Shown here piece by piece: positions 43,329 through 54,931 of a stretch of DNA of 64,000 nucleotides (position 1 is its first letter; each line of letters begins with the position of its first letter). This DNA comes from Desulfofundulus salinus. Lineage in GTDB: Bacteria; Bacillota; Desulfotomaculia; Desulfotomaculales; Desulfovirgulaceae. The position numbers and the translations under genes are program-made. The notes under the pieces were generated by a model. That model was not told the DNA's origin. It made no database searches and worked only from the letters and a program-made list of their open reading frames with translations. The stretch is taken from assembly GCF_003627965.1 (NCBI RefSeq), contig NZ_RBWE01000001.1:2305566-2369565 (forward strand), in the 5' to 3' direction.

Positions 43329-44540
43329 CTAACCATCAGCACTGTTCTGGTTACTATTTCCACCTTTGTTTTCTTCTAACCCTTTATCTTTTTCAGGGTC
43401 CAGATCACGAGCGCTGGTGCCAGGAAGGTCTTTGTTGTCACGAAGTTCTCGATTATCATTATCATGCAGGTCTTTACCATCTGGTTCCTCGTTCTTAATG
43501 TTACGTTCTTTGATGCCATTATGTTCCTGATCATAGCCATGCGGAGGAACTCCCTGAACGCGCAGGCCGGGCAGTCCCCGGGCATCGTCAGGTAACACCG
43601 GTCTAACAGGGACACTTGTTTTTTGCCCCGGGGTACCGGCACCGGGGTGCATCCGGGGGGTTTTATCCTCCGTTATGGAAACCCGCTCAAGACCTTTGTT
43701 ATTTACCAAACCGGGTGAACGATGATTACTCCTGGCTTCAGGACCCGGTTGGGAGACCGGTTTGGGCAGATCCACCCACCCGGTGTAGCCGTGTTTGCCC
43801 AGCACTTCCCCGATCACTATGCCCTTCTTTTTCTCCAGGCTGGCCATACCTTCCCGTTTTAATTCTTCCAGGCCAATATCCAGACCCTTTTTGCTCCCCT
43901 CCACATGAATTAGATAACGGCCCGTAGACAGACCGAGCTTGCGGGCCTGCTGGCGGATCTCCGGTGTAGCGGTTTCCACCACCACCTCGGCCGGCACTCC
44001 CGTCGATTGCAGGGACTTAACGATGGTTTGGTATATCTTCCCCGGCTGTAGCGCCAGCGCCTGTCCATTTTTCGTGGTAATGGTGGTCAGCACGACGTTA
44101 TTTTGAGACGGAAGGAGATAGTTGGACTGGACCGCCCGGGTAAGTATGGAGTCAATGGCCTCTTCCACAGGACGGCCAAGAACTGCGGCCCGGGACAGCA
44201 GGATTTCCCCCGCGGCATTCAAGCCTTTAGCCTCACACACATATTCCCGCCGGTCCAGGGTCATTTCCACACTTGGGTTGATGTCCATGGAAACAAAGGC
44301 CACCGCCTGGGTCAACCAGCCATGATACAGAAGACCTGCACCCAGGAGAATCAACAGGCACGCAGCGGCCATCAAAGACTGCCAGAAAATAGTACGCCTG
44401 CGTGGAATATAGCAAATCTCTTCACCCAGACGCACTCCGCCGGGGGGCAGGGGGATTTCCTGGAACTGGGCGTCCGGGGTGAGAACGATACATGTTTTGG
44501 CCTTGATCTCCACGACGATGCCGGTAATCATTTTCTTCAA
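43329..44540 (-). CDS. rsgI: RsgI-type membrane anti-sigma factor
   Basis: A 403-residue protein. The N-terminal ~50 residues (GIVVEIKAKTCIVLTPDAQF) form the SigI-binding RsgI domain. One membrane helix lies at about 55-75, followed by a conserved SMDINPSVEMTLDRREYV periplasmic-type domain. The C-terminal ~140 residues are low-complexity, charged and Asn/Asp/Lys-rich with no carbohydrate-binding domain. It overlaps sigI by 4 bases. The sensed signal is unknown; in Bacillus the pair responds to heat and envelope conditions, and in Clostridium to polysaccharides. Confidence 0.88.
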   Translation of the reverse strand: MKKMITGIVVEIKAKTCIVLTPDAQFQEIPLPPGGVRLGEEICYIPRRRTIFWQSLMAAACLLILLGAGLLYHGWLTQAVAFVSMDINPSVEMTLDRREYVCEAKGLNAAGEILLSRAAVLGRPVEEAIDSILTRAVQSNYLLPSQNNVVLTTITTKNGQALALQPGKIYQTIVKSLQSTGVPAEVVVETATPEIRQQARKLGLSTGRYLIHVEGSKKGLDIGLEELKREGMASLEKKKGIVIGEVLGKHGYTGWVDLPKPVSQPGPEARSNHRSPGLVNNKGLERVSITEDKTPRMHPGAGTPGQKTSVPVRPVLPDDARGLPGLRVQGVPPHGYDQEHNGIKERNIKNEEPDGKDLHDNDNRELRDNKDLPGTSARDLDPEKDKGLEENKGGNSNQNSADG

Positions 44541-45271
44541 TCTCCTTTACCGCTGGCTCTTAAATAATGACAAAGGTATAAAAATTCATGGCAATGATGC
44601 CATAAGAGGGCCATGGCAATGATATATTTACGTCCCCGCTCCAGGGTTTTGCGGTGCACACCGGTAAGCAGGGAAAGCTCCTTTAAGGGCAATTTTTTTG
44701 TTTTCATCAGGTGTTGGAAAAGGGAATCATCGGCAGCCAGGCGACGGGAAACTCCCAGCAAAACCCGTCGCGCATCCTGATGCCTGGGTGCACAGCGTAC
44801 CAGTTCGGAAAAGGAGATCTCAAATTCGGCCAGGATTTTAGCATAGTCCCTGATCTCTTCTTCCCTTTCCCGGGCTGCCTCCCGGGCAAGGTAATCCTGC
44901 CAGGCCAGCGATGACTCAAGGGGGCTGACGGACAGGTCCTCCTGTTCACTGTTCAGTGACCCGGCCAGGTGGGCGGATGCCCTTGCTTCCTTGCGCAGGT
45001 AATCAGTAATACGGCTCTTAATCATGAGCCGGGCAAAAGCTAAAAAGGGCACCTTCCGGTCTTCTTCGTAACGGTCAATAGCTTCATTAAAAGTAATGAA
45101 GGCAATGCTCAACTCGTCATCAAAACCCCATTCCAGATGCCGGCGGCAAAACCCGGCAGTGACCCGGGCAATGAAGGGGCGGCACTCAGCCAGCAATCTT
45201 TCCCGGGCCGTACCATCCCCTGACCTGGCCAGGGCAAGGAGGTAATCTAAATCCTCCACCGGCAGCACCAT
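44537..45271 (-). CDS. sigI: RNA polymerase sigma factor SigI
   Basis: A 244-residue sigma-70-family protein of the SigI type. Region 2 has WGFDDELSIAFITFNEAIDRY and KVPFLAFARLMIKSRITDYLRKE, then a linker and a C-terminal helix-turn-helix LKELSLLTGVHRKTLERGRKYI. It is co-transcribed with its anti-sigma factor through an ATGA overlap. I could not find a SigI-type promoter upstream with confidence. Confidence 0.9.
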   Translation of the reverse strand: MVLPVEDLDYLLALARSGDGTARERLLAECRPFIARVTAGFCRRHLEWGFDDELSIAFITFNEAIDRYEEDRKVPFLAFARLMIKSRITDYLRKEARASAHLAGSLNSEQEDLSVSPLESSLAWQDYLAREAAREREEEIRDYAKILAEFEISFSELVRCAPRHQDARRVLLGVSRRLAADDSLFQHLMKTKKLPLKELSLLTGVHRKTLERGRKYIIAMALLWHHCHEFLYLCHYLRASGKGD

Positions 45272-45384
45272 CCTTCAGGTCCCCATGATTCACCCCCGGT
45301 CTGCCCAACGTCTATTACTTTATTACTACGCGGCAGCCGCTCTTTTTTGGGGAGCATGGGGGGCTGTAATTTAATGGTAATGAT

Positions 45385-45416
45385 AAAGGGGTGCAGGATT
45401 TTTCCTTCACCCCTTT
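45385..45416 (-). terminator. Terminator at the end of the cation efflux gene
   Basis: AAAGGGGTG and CACCCCTTT form a perfect 9-bp stem around a 14-base loop. The T-run is better on the plus strand (TTTTATTT) than on the minus strand, so it may act in both directions. Confidence 0.6.
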
Positions 45417-46498
45417 TATTTCCTTAAAATATTCGACTTCAACGTCCCTTTTCCTGCCTGAAGATGTTTTCCACTTTCACCTCCTTCAGGCGCTGTCCCA
45501 TCCGTGTCCAGAGCACAGGCGCGACACTCCTCACAACTGCGTTTTTGAGTGGTGGGGGTCAGGGAGACATGCACCCGGCAAACATGACAATCGCTTGTGC
45601 CCGGACGGCAGGGCTCGGTGTGGATAAGTACGCTGGCTCCGGCCAGCTGCCGGCGGATATCGTCTTCTATGGCGTCACAGAGCTGGTGTACCTGGGCGAT
45701 AGGACGGTAACCGGGAACCACCAGGTGAAAATCTATGTGGCGGTCCGGACCCGCCCGGCGGGTACGCAGGTCGTGGAACTGGACAAATTCACCGGCATAG
45801 GAGGTCAGAACCTGCCGGATTAACTGTTCTTCATCGTCGGGAAGGCGGGCATCAACAATGCTGCCCCAGGAACCCCGCAGGAGATCATAAGCCGCTTTGA
45901 AAATGAACAGGGAAACGGCCAGGGCAATCAGGGGATCCAGGATGTACCAGCCGGTCAGTTGAATGGCCAGCATGGCCATAAACACTCCCGCCGAAGTATA
46001 GACATCGGTACGCAAGTGCCAGGCATCGGCTTCCAGGGCCGGGGAACCGGTGCGCCTGGCGGTACGCATCAAAAGGCTGGAGATGACCAGGTTGACGGCT
46101 GCCGACAGCCCCATCACCGCCATGCCAAGGCCCAGGTGGTGCACCTCCCGGGCACCCAGGAGTTTGGGAATGGACTGGAGTACGATCATGATCCCGGCAG
46201 CGACAATTAACAGCGCTTCAATAATGGCAGCCACATTCTCAAACTTACCGTGGCCGTAATTATGCTCAGCATCAGCCGGGCGGGAGGATTGCCGCACCGA
46301 GGCAAAGGCAATTAGCGCCGCCATCAGGTCAAGACCTGAGTGCAATGCTTCAGAAATAACTGCTACCGAATTCATGGCCAGACCTACAGCCAATTTGCCG
46401 CCGGTGAGCAGGGTATTTGAGATGACCGAAAGCATGGCAATCTTTATTTTCTCGTCCAAGCCCACCACTCCCATAAAAAACAGACCCGGGGCCATCAT
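45416..46498 (-). CDS. Cation diffusion facilitator family transporter with a Cys-rich tail
   Basis: A 360-residue CDF protein with six membrane helices. Metal site residues are visible in ISEALHSGLDLMAALIAF (helix II) and AEHNYGHGKFEN. The cytoplasmic domain VVPGYRPIAQVHQLCDAIEDDIRRQL follows. Unusually, the C-terminus continues beyond the normal fold with a cysteine-rich stretch (CRPGTSDCHVCR and CEECRAC, about residues 285-325), perhaps an extra zinc or iron site. An in-frame ATG at residue 9 (MGVVGLDEK) is an alternative start. Confidence 0.9.
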   Translation of the reverse strand: MMAPGLFFMGVVGLDEKIKIAMLSVISNTLLTGGKLAVGLAMNSVAVISEALHSGLDLMAALIAFASVRQSSRPADAEHNYGHGKFENVAAIIEALLIVAAGIMIVLQSIPKLLGAREVHHLGLGMAVMGLSAAVNLVISSLLMRTARRTGSPALEADAWHLRTDVYTSAGVFMAMLAIQLTGWYILDPLIALAVSLFIFKAAYDLLRGSWGSIVDARLPDDEEQLIRQVLTSYAGEFVQFHDLRTRRAGPDRHIDFHLVVPGYRPIAQVHQLCDAIEDDIRRQLAGASVLIHTEPCRPGTSDCHVCRVHVSLTPTTQKRSCEECRACALDTDGTAPEGGESGKHLQAGKGTLKSNILRK

Positions 46499-46692
46499 CC
46501 CGGAAGCCGAAATGAAGTCCCACGGGTGAAACCGTTACCTTAAAAAGGGCCGGCCTGCTGGTTCGTTCCGGTTATATATCGATAGTATAGCATAGCGCCT
46601 CTTTTAAGGGCAACCGGGAGCAAAAAAATTTCCCGGCCTTTTACACTTGCCTGCCGTTTGCACGCACTCGCTCCCCACAGGGGCATTTACAC

Positions 46693-47424
46693 TTAGCCGT
46701 ACGGGGATGAACCGTCCTCCTCTTTTTTGCTATGCTCAATGCCCACGTCGATGCGTTCGTAGGGTGCGCTTTCGTCATCATAGCCGCGCCGATTCTCGTA
46801 AATCACACCGTCATCGCCTATCTCGTACGGGATGTTTTCTACCTCTTCCACGTACCCCCGGTCCTCCTCGGCCAGTTCATTGGAACCGTAGTAAGCCCCG
46901 GCTTCAGCCTGCTCGGCATGTTCAAAATAACGTGCCACCTCCTGCCAGGAGTCTTCCAGGTCATACATTACACTTTCCATGTCTTCTTCAAAGCTGGTGT
47001 TATAAAGATCCTTAATGACTTCCTCCTCTATGGGACGGTAGGAGCTAACCGGACGCTTTTCATCCTGCAGGCGGCAACGATAACAAACGGTAGTATAGGG
47101 AATGGCCTCCAGCCTTTCCGGGTCAATGGCCGCCCCGCAGATGTCGCAAATGCCGTATGTGCCCCGGTCAAGCCTGGCCAGCGCTTCATCAATGGCGCGA
47201 ATCTTGATTTTGGCATCTTCCCGCAGGGCGAAATCCTTGCTGCGCTCAAACATTTCCGTGCCGATGTCGCCCGGGTTGTTGTCGTAGAGAGATAATTCAC
47301 CAATGGAATCGGCCATGGAAGTGGCCAGGCCACCCTCGTTGATGCCTTTGATCAGCTCCAGCTGTCTTTGTTTTTCTTCTTCCAGGCGGCGGCGTATCCC
47401 CGCCAGTTGTTGTGCATCCACCAT
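46693..47424 (-). CDS. DksA/TraR-type zinc-finger protein (YteA family)
   Basis: A 243-residue protein with an N-terminal coiled coil (RRRLEEEKQRQLELI), SLYDNNPGDIGTEMFERSKD, then a zinc finger with CDICG and CYRC near residues 95-115, and a long acidic Tyr/Glu-rich tail. The family is common in spore-formers; its action on RNA polymerase is not established. AGGAGG sits just before the ATG at 47424, so the longer frame to 47514 is rejected. Confidence 0.85.
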   Translation of the reverse strand: MVDAQQLAGIRRRLEEEKQRQLELIKGINEGGLATSMADSIGELSLYDNNPGDIGTEMFERSKDFALREDAKIKIRAIDEALARLDRGTYGICDICGAAIDPERLEAIPYTTVCYRCRLQDEKRPVSSYRPIEEEVIKDLYNTSFEEDMESVMYDLEDSWQEVARYFEHAEQAEAGAYYGSNELAEEDRGYVEEVENIPYEIGDDGVIYENRRGYDDESAPYERIDVGIEHSKKEEDGSSPYG

Positions 47425-47476
47425 AAATCCTCCTATCTGCAGCAAGGGGTAGTATACTGTCAACCGGTGCTCTCCC

Positions 47477-47779
47477 TTAGGGGCCGCCCAGGCGGCTCTG
47501 GACAATGGCCACAATCTCGGCGATGAAGCCGCCGATTACCGGCAAGTTAAGCATCACCAGCCGCTGCAAAATCATAATCAGGATGGCCCCCAGCAGGGCA
47601 AAACCCACGGCTACCCCCACACCCCGGGCCAGGCCGGAAAGAAAATTGACGTAGAGCAGCCTCCCGGGCTGTTCTAAAAGCTGAACATACTCGGCCAGTT
47701 TCATCTTTTCCATGTTAATGGATAGCTCGGTGATTTTGTCCCGCAGGGCCTCCAGAATGCGCCTTTCCCTTTCATCCAC
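47477..47779 (-). CDS. DUF5665-type small membrane protein
   Basis: About 100 residues: a helical N-terminus (EALRDKITELSINMEKMKLAEYVQLL) followed by two hydrophobic segments from about 50 to the end. I recognise it as a small conserved Firmicutes membrane protein without known role. GGAGG lies nine bases before the GTG at 47779; the longer frame runs into the secF terminator. Confidence 0.65.
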   Translation of the reverse strand: MDERERRILEALRDKITELSINMEKMKLAEYVQLLEQPGRLLYVNFLSGLARGVGVAVGFALLGAILIMILQRLVMLNLPVIGGFIAEIVAIVQSRLGGP

Positions 47780-47867
47780 CGGGACCAGCCTCCCGTGAGC
47801 ATGGTTTAATTTTAATTTTCCCCGTGCGGTTAACGCTAAACAAAAAACTTTCATTCCCGGGCCGAGG

Positions 47868-47901
47868 CAAAAATAAAAAAGCGGCGGCATTTTGCCACCG
47901 C
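47868..47901 (-). terminator. Terminator of secDF
   Basis: On the minus strand GCGGTGGC-AAAAT-GCCGCCGC is followed by TTTTTTATTTTTG, 10-40 bases beyond the secF stop. Confidence 0.9.
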
Positions 47902-47910
47902 AAAACCCGC

Positions 47911-48786
47911 CTAAGCCCTGGCTTCCTTTACTTTGGCCCGCTTTTCCATAAGCTTGAAGTCCACCCACAGGGGGCTGGCGTTGCAGATGGAGGAGTAGGC
48001 ACCGCTGACCACACCGATAAGCATGGCCAGGACAAAGTTGCGGATGGTGCTGCCGCCCAGGAAATAAAGGGCCACCAGCACAAAAACTACCGTCAGCACC
48101 GTGTTAATGGACCGGGTCAGGGTTTGCCACAGGCTGGCGTTAACCACATCTTCCAGGCTTTCCCCTTTTTTGCGGGTCAGCATGTTCTCCCGGATGCGGT
48201 CGAAAATAACAATGGTGTCGTTAATAGAGTAACCGATAATGGTTAAAAGGGCTGCCACAAAGGCACTGTCGACCTCAATCCGGAAAAGGGAGAAAATACC
48301 GGTAACCACCAGGGTGTCGTGCAACAGCGCGATAATGGCCGCAATCCCCTGCTTGAATTCAAAGCGTAAAGTGATGTAAATAACCATCAGCACCGAAGCA
48401 ATTAACAGGGCCAGGATGGCCTTGGTGGTCAACTCACGGCCGATGGTGGGACCGACAGACTCATTGCGCAAAACAGTGTTCTTGCCCAGCTCACTGAGAG
48501 CCGCGATCAGCTTGTCCGATTCGTCCTGGGTCAAATGCCGGGTGCGGATGATGTAATCGGTAGTGCCGCTTTTTTGAATGCCCCGGCTGATCTCCAGCCC
48601 CTGGGCGGCTACCACCTGCCGCACCTTTTCCACCGGCACCGGTTCGGCAAAACGGACCTCCAGCAAGTTGCCGCCGGTGAAATCAATGCCAAGATTCAAC
48701 CCCTGAAGCATAAGGGAGATCAATCCGGGCAAAATAACCGCAATAGATATGGCATACCAGATTTTCCGCAGCTTAATGAAATGCAT
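47911..48786 (-). CDS. secF: Protein translocase subunit SecF
   Basis: A 291-residue protein with six membrane segments, the LGIDFTGGNLLEVRF motif after helix 1, and the SINDTIVIFDRIREN signature near residue 190. It uses the proton gradient to aid export through SecYEG with SecD and YajC. It starts 15 bases after secD. Confidence 0.96.
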   Translation of the reverse strand: MHFIKLRKIWYAISIAVILPGLISLMLQGLNLGIDFTGGNLLEVRFAEPVPVEKVRQVVAAQGLEISRGIQKSGTTDYIIRTRHLTQDESDKLIAALSELGKNTVLRNESVGPTIGRELTTKAILALLIASVLMVIYITLRFEFKQGIAAIIALLHDTLVVTGIFSLFRIEVDSAFVAALLTIIGYSINDTIVIFDRIRENMLTRKKGESLEDVVNASLWQTLTRSINTVLTVVFVLVALYFLGGSTIRNFVLAMLIGVVSGAYSSICNASPLWVDFKLMEKRAKVKEARA

Positions 48787-48801
48787 GTCCTTTACACCCC
48801 C

Positions 48802-50055
48802 CTATGCCCCATAAGCTTTCGCGTTTCTCACCAGGCCGCTTGCCGCCACCAGGTGCAACAGCCATCGGGTGACGGTGATGGCCGTAAACATGCTGGCCAC
48901 AATACCGATCCCCAGGGTAATGGCAAAGCCCCGGATGGGACCCGTGCCGAAGAAGTAGAGCACCACGGCGGCAATGAGGGTGGTGGCGTTGGCATCAAAG
49001 ATGGCGGTAAAGGCCCGCTTGAACCCGGCATCAATGGCCGAGCGCAAACTCTTGCCCGTCCGCAGTTCCTCCTTCAGGCGCTCGAAAATAATCACGTTGG
49101 CATCAACGGCAATACCCAGGGACAACAGGAAGGCGGCGATGCCCGGCAGGGTCATGGTCACATGCAGACCCACGTAAATGGCCAGGACAATCAGGGCGTA
49201 GATCAAAAGGGCGAAATCGGCCACCAGTCCCGGCAGGCGGTAGTACATGACCATGAAGATTAAAATAGCCAGCACACCCACCAGTCCGGCATGCTTGGAT
49301 TTTTCCAGGGAGTCGGCTCCCAGGGCCGGCCCAATTCCGCGTTTTTCGGCCACCTCCACCTTTACCGGCAGGGCGCCGGAACGCAGCAGGATGGCAATGT
49401 TGTGAGCCTCCTCCAGGGACTGGTAACCCGTAATCTGGGCTTTGCCGTTGGGAATGGGTTCCTGGACAACGGGAGTCTGCAACACCTGTCCATCCAGAAT
49501 GATGGCTATGGGTTTGCCCACGTTGGCCGCCGTTGCCTCGGCAAACTTTTTGGCCCCAGCGGCATTAAAGGTGAGATCTACTTTGATCTGCCCCGAAGTC
49601 GGGTCCTTGGATTCAATGGCATCTTTCAGGTCGGCCCCGGTAACCACCGTTTTCCCGTCCATGGTTTTAAACTCCAGGTAGGCCGTTTTCACCATAGTGC
49701 GCACGGCTTCTTCGGGGTCTATCCTGCCCGCGATTTCCACAATCAACCGGTCCCGCCCCTGCTGCTGGATAACCGGTTCCGCCACCCCGAACTGGTCTAC
49801 GCGGCGTTGAATTACGGCCATCAGCTGCTTCATTGTATCGGGGGTAACCTTCACTTCGGGGGTGTCTTTAGCCTCCAGGACCACATGAACCCCGCCCTGC
49901 AGGTCCAGTCCCAGGGTAATGTCCTTTACTAGAGGCAGGTATTTTCCCAGATAGGGGTTGTTCTTAAAAACCGGCGATACTGCGGCCACTGTAGCCAGGG
50001 CCACAATCACCACGATGCCTGCAAGAATAAAAATCTTGTTCCACTTCATGGCCAA
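48802..50055 (-). CDS. secD: Protein translocase subunit SecD
   Basis: A 417-residue protein: LGLDLQGGVHVVLEA after helix 1, a large extracytoplasmic P1 region (RRVDQFGVAEPVIQQQGRDRLIVEIAG), and the C-terminal membrane domain with GIAVDANVIIFERLKEELR. It belongs to the yajC-HD-secD-secF group. Confidence 0.96.
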   Translation of the reverse strand: MAMKWNKIFILAGIVVIVALATVAAVSPVFKNNPYLGKYLPLVKDITLGLDLQGGVHVVLEAKDTPEVKVTPDTMKQLMAVIQRRVDQFGVAEPVIQQQGRDRLIVEIAGRIDPEEAVRTMVKTAYLEFKTMDGKTVVTGADLKDAIESKDPTSGQIKVDLTFNAAGAKKFAEATAANVGKPIAIILDGQVLQTPVVQEPIPNGKAQITGYQSLEEAHNIAILLRSGALPVKVEVAEKRGIGPALGADSLEKSKHAGLVGVLAILIFMVMYYRLPGLVADFALLIYALIVLAIYVGLHVTMTLPGIAAFLLSLGIAVDANVIIFERLKEELRTGKSLRSAIDAGFKRAFTAIFDANATTLIAAVVLYFFGTGPIRGFAITLGIGIVASMFTAITVTRWLLHLVAASGLVRNAKAYGA

Positions 50056-50073
50056 ATCCCCTCTCAGACTGCA

Positions 50074-50733
50074 CTAGAGCAACTTGGAACCGTTTATGAT
50101 CAGCTCAAAATTACACTGCAAAAAGTTGGCTGCCCGCCGGCAAAGGGTCATCCGGGTAAGGAAGATTTCAAAATACTCCATAACCGGGCAGATATTAATG
50201 TCAATGGTGAGATCCATGGTAATGGTCCGTTTTTCCTTGTCCACCCAGATAAAGGCATGTTCCACGGCATAGTTTACCCGGTCGTGTATATCAAAGGTGG
50301 CAAAGTCCTGGTTGCGCACCCGGGAACGGTGAACGTCGGACTTGTCGGCCACAATCAGGGCTGCCGCCACATTGTTGACCGGCTGGCCGTACTGCTCCTC
50401 GTGGTTGGCGATGGCCGAGATTACCTTAGCAATCTCATCGGGGTGCATGCCCATGCTGTTCAAAATAGAAAAGGCCAGGACCGCCCCGGAAATACCATGG
50501 TCGTTCCTGCTAACTACATTGCCTATGTCATGCAGGTAACCCGCGATAGCCGCCAGCTCGGCTTCCCTTTCGGGGTACCCCAGCCGTTCCAGGATACTGC
50601 GGGCGATACTGCTCACCAGGTTTAAATGCCGGTAGCTGTGCTCGGTAAAACCCATTACTCCCAGGTACTCATTTCCCTTGCGGATGAAGCTGTCCACGAT
50701 CGGGTTGTTTTTGATATCTTCCAGGGTAATCAA
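50074..50733 (-). CDS. HD-domain phosphohydrolase family protein
   Basis: A 219-residue protein. The metal-binding residues appear in EHSYRHLNLV, AGYLHDIGNVVSRNDHG (the HD pair) and NHEEQYG. It probably acts on a nucleotide, but the substrate is unknown. Conserved position upstream of secD in related Firmicutes. 18 bases separate it from secD. Confidence 0.85.
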   Translation of the reverse strand: MITLEDIKNNPIVDSFIRKGNEYLGVMGFTEHSYRHLNLVSSIARSILERLGYPEREAELAAIAGYLHDIGNVVSRNDHGISGAVLAFSILNSMGMHPDEIAKVISAIANHEEQYGQPVNNVAAALIVADKSDVHRSRVRNQDFATFDIHDRVNYAVEHAFIWVDKEKRTITMDLTIDINICPVMEYFEIFLTRMTLCRRAANFLQCNFELIINGSKLL

Positions 50734-50805
50734 AGAGTCCCCATCTCCTTAACCATAAGAACCCACTTGCGCCAGGTATTTTTAGCCAATACCATGTTTA
50801 CGGAG

Positions 50806-50829
50806 AAAAAGAGTAGGAATGGCCTACTC
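50806..50829 (-). terminator. Terminator after yajC
   Basis: GAGTAGG and CCTACTC form a stem with loop AATGG and a following TTTTT on the minus strand. Confidence 0.8.
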
Positions 50830-50845
50830 TTCCGGGAAACCAGGG

Positions 50846-51127
50846 TTATTTTTCCTCTTCTTCCTCCCGTGGTCTGACCTGGGCAACGGCAGTTTTTAGG
50901 ATTTCGATCCGCACATTATCCGCCACCCGCACCACCAGGGTATCATCCTTTATCTTGACTATGGTACCATAGATACCGCCGATCGTCACAATGGGATCAT
51001 TTACCTTCAGGTTACGGATCATTTCCATGTGCTTTTTCTGCCGTTGCTGCTGGGGGCGAATGAGCAGGAAATAAAGCAGGGCAAACAGGGCTACAATGTA
51101 GAGCAACGAAACGACCTGCTGGTTCAT
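50846..51127 (-). CDS. yajC: Preprotein translocase subunit YajC
   Basis: About 93 residues: one N-terminal membrane helix (SLLYIVALFALLYFLLIRP), a basic linker RPQQQRQKKHMEM, then an SH3-like fold KVNDPIVTIGGIYGTIVKI. AGGAGG lies six bases before the ATG at 51127, so the longer frame to 51151 is not used. Part of the SecDF complex. Confidence 0.95.
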   Translation of the reverse strand: MNQQVVSLLYIVALFALLYFLLIRPQQQRQKKHMEMIRNLKVNDPIVTIGGIYGTIVKIKDDTLVVRVADNVRIEILKTAVAQVRPREEEEEK

Positions 51128-51202
51128 ATAAGACCTCCTTTCTCCTGACAAGTTATTATTCGTGCCGGAAAGGCAATTCCCTTTTAAGATAAGGAGAAAA
51201 AT

Positions 51203-53378
<2,176 letters not shown>

Positions 53379-53381
53379 ACT

Positions 53382-54851
53382 TTAAGCGCCATAATTAGAA
53401 ACTATCTGGACACCTGCATAATAGTATTTCAAGATTTCCTGGTAACTATAACCCTGGGAAGCCATGCCAAGGGCTCCGTACTGGGACATACCCACGCCGT
53501 GTCCCCAACCGCTGCCCCGGAAAGTGACCTTTAATAAACGGGGGCGATTATCCTGCTGACCCTGACCGGGTACGACCTGGGTTTCCGCGGGCTGCTGCCC
53601 CGATACCCCGTTACCTGTCATTATCTTTTCCATGGTAAAACAGGCGCTTTTTAATCCCAGGGCGCGGCGCACCTCATCGGCTTTTCCTTTAAGGGGATCC
53701 CTGCCGATTTCGATGGTTAAAGGTTGGCCGTCCAGGCCTAAACCGCTAACCGCAAGGCATTTTACCCGCTGGCCAGTGGAAGTACGCTCCTTTTCTACTA
53801 AATCGTAAATTTCACTGAAGCGGTAGCCCGACGCAGCCAATTGCTCCTTGAGCTGCTCGGCAGTGTAAGTCCTGGTCCAGTCGTAATGCTTGTTCTGGGG
53901 GTTGCGATCGAACGGGTCCGGCCGGGCACGCAGGTAATCCACCTGGTTTTTCCAGATGTCCTCACTATTCTCGGTGTACCCGCCGCTTGAGCTATGAAAA
54001 ACGGCACTGATGGGCCGGTCGCGGTAGGTTACTACAATTCCCCTGGTTTCATCCACCGCTTTGCTTGCGGCGGGATGCTCACCATCGTATCCCCGGTATA
54101 CCTGGCTTGCCTGGGTGGCCAGCACATCAAAGCCCTGGCTCGCGTAGGTCCCCATTTGGGCCAGGACATAACTGCGGGCGGCCACCGCCTGGGCCTTCAA
54201 CGCTTCCCCAGGCCAGTGGGCAGGCATCTCCGCCGGCACAACCCCGTAAAGGTATTCTTCGATGGGCAGCTGGTTAACCACCGTGATCCCCTTGTCATCC
54301 AGGCGGAACTCCATATTACCCCTGTAACGGCGGGCCTGATCCCCCTGGTAGAGGGTAACCAGGTTCAGCCCCCCGGCAGGGGCAATTTTTTTCATTTGCC
54401 CGCCGGCACCCATTACGCTGACGCCCGCCAGATTATCGAGCACGACCTTCTTGCCGTTTGCCCCCAGGGCGTGCAGGCCGCCCTCCCGCTCTATTTGTTT
54501 TCCTGTCCCCGAAAGAACGTCCACCTGTAATACTTTGCCCCGTACCACCAAAGGGCCGGTAAAGCAACCAATCCGGTTACCATCCCTGTACAATTCCAGG
54601 CCGCTGGGGGAAAAGCACACTTCCCAGCGCTGTCCGGAAACAACCTCAGATATGGTCTTGCTGGTATAATAATCAACCAGTTGATAATGTCCCGTTACTG
54701 AAAACGCAATTTGACTGGCCTGCTGTACAAGGCCAACCCGGACGTCATGAGGTGCCACCACGACCTCCCCCAATACCGGCCAGGCGGGATAGCCCAACAG
54801 GGCCAGCAGTCCTAAAAGAAGAATAACTGAACTTAAGCGCTTTTTAAACAC
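53382..54851 (-). CDS. SpoIID/LytB-domain protein
   Basis: About 489 residues: a signal/anchor helix (SSVILLLGLLALLGYPAW), an SH3-like region, and the SpoIID domain (NQLPIEEYLYGVVPAEMPAHWPGEALKAQAVAARSYVL and FHSSSGGYTENSEDIW), ending HGVGMSQYGALGMASQG. SpoIID proteins are peptidoglycan glycan-stripping lytic transglycosylases used in engulfment; this paralogue may act in sporulation or vegetative wall turnover. AGGGGG precedes the GTG at 54851, favouring it over the 54887 start. It ends 3 bases before queA starts. Confidence 0.88.
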   Translation of the reverse strand: MFKKRLSSVILLLGLLALLGYPAWPVLGEVVVAPHDVRVGLVQQASQIAFSVTGHYQLVDYYTSKTISEVVSGQRWEVCFSPSGLELYRDGNRIGCFTGPLVVRGKVLQVDVLSGTGKQIEREGGLHALGANGKKVVLDNLAGVSVMGAGGQMKKIAPAGGLNLVTLYQGDQARRYRGNMEFRLDDKGITVVNQLPIEEYLYGVVPAEMPAHWPGEALKAQAVAARSYVLAQMGTYASQGFDVLATQASQVYRGYDGEHPAASKAVDETRGIVVTYRDRPISAVFHSSSGGYTENSEDIWKNQVDYLRARPDPFDRNPQNKHYDWTRTYTAEQLKEQLAASGYRFSEIYDLVEKERTSTGQRVKCLAVSGLGLDGQPLTIEIGRDPLKGKADEVRRALGLKSACFTMEKIMTGNGVSGQQPAETQVVPGQGQQDNRPRLLKVTFRGSGWGHGVGMSQYGALGMASQGYSYQEILKYYYAGVQIVSNYGA

Positions 54852-54931
54852 TAAACACAAACCCCCTGGAGGTAAAATTATCCCCATCCAGGTAAGTTCG
54901 ACAGGTTCACTCAGTTTCCTGCCATTAGGAG

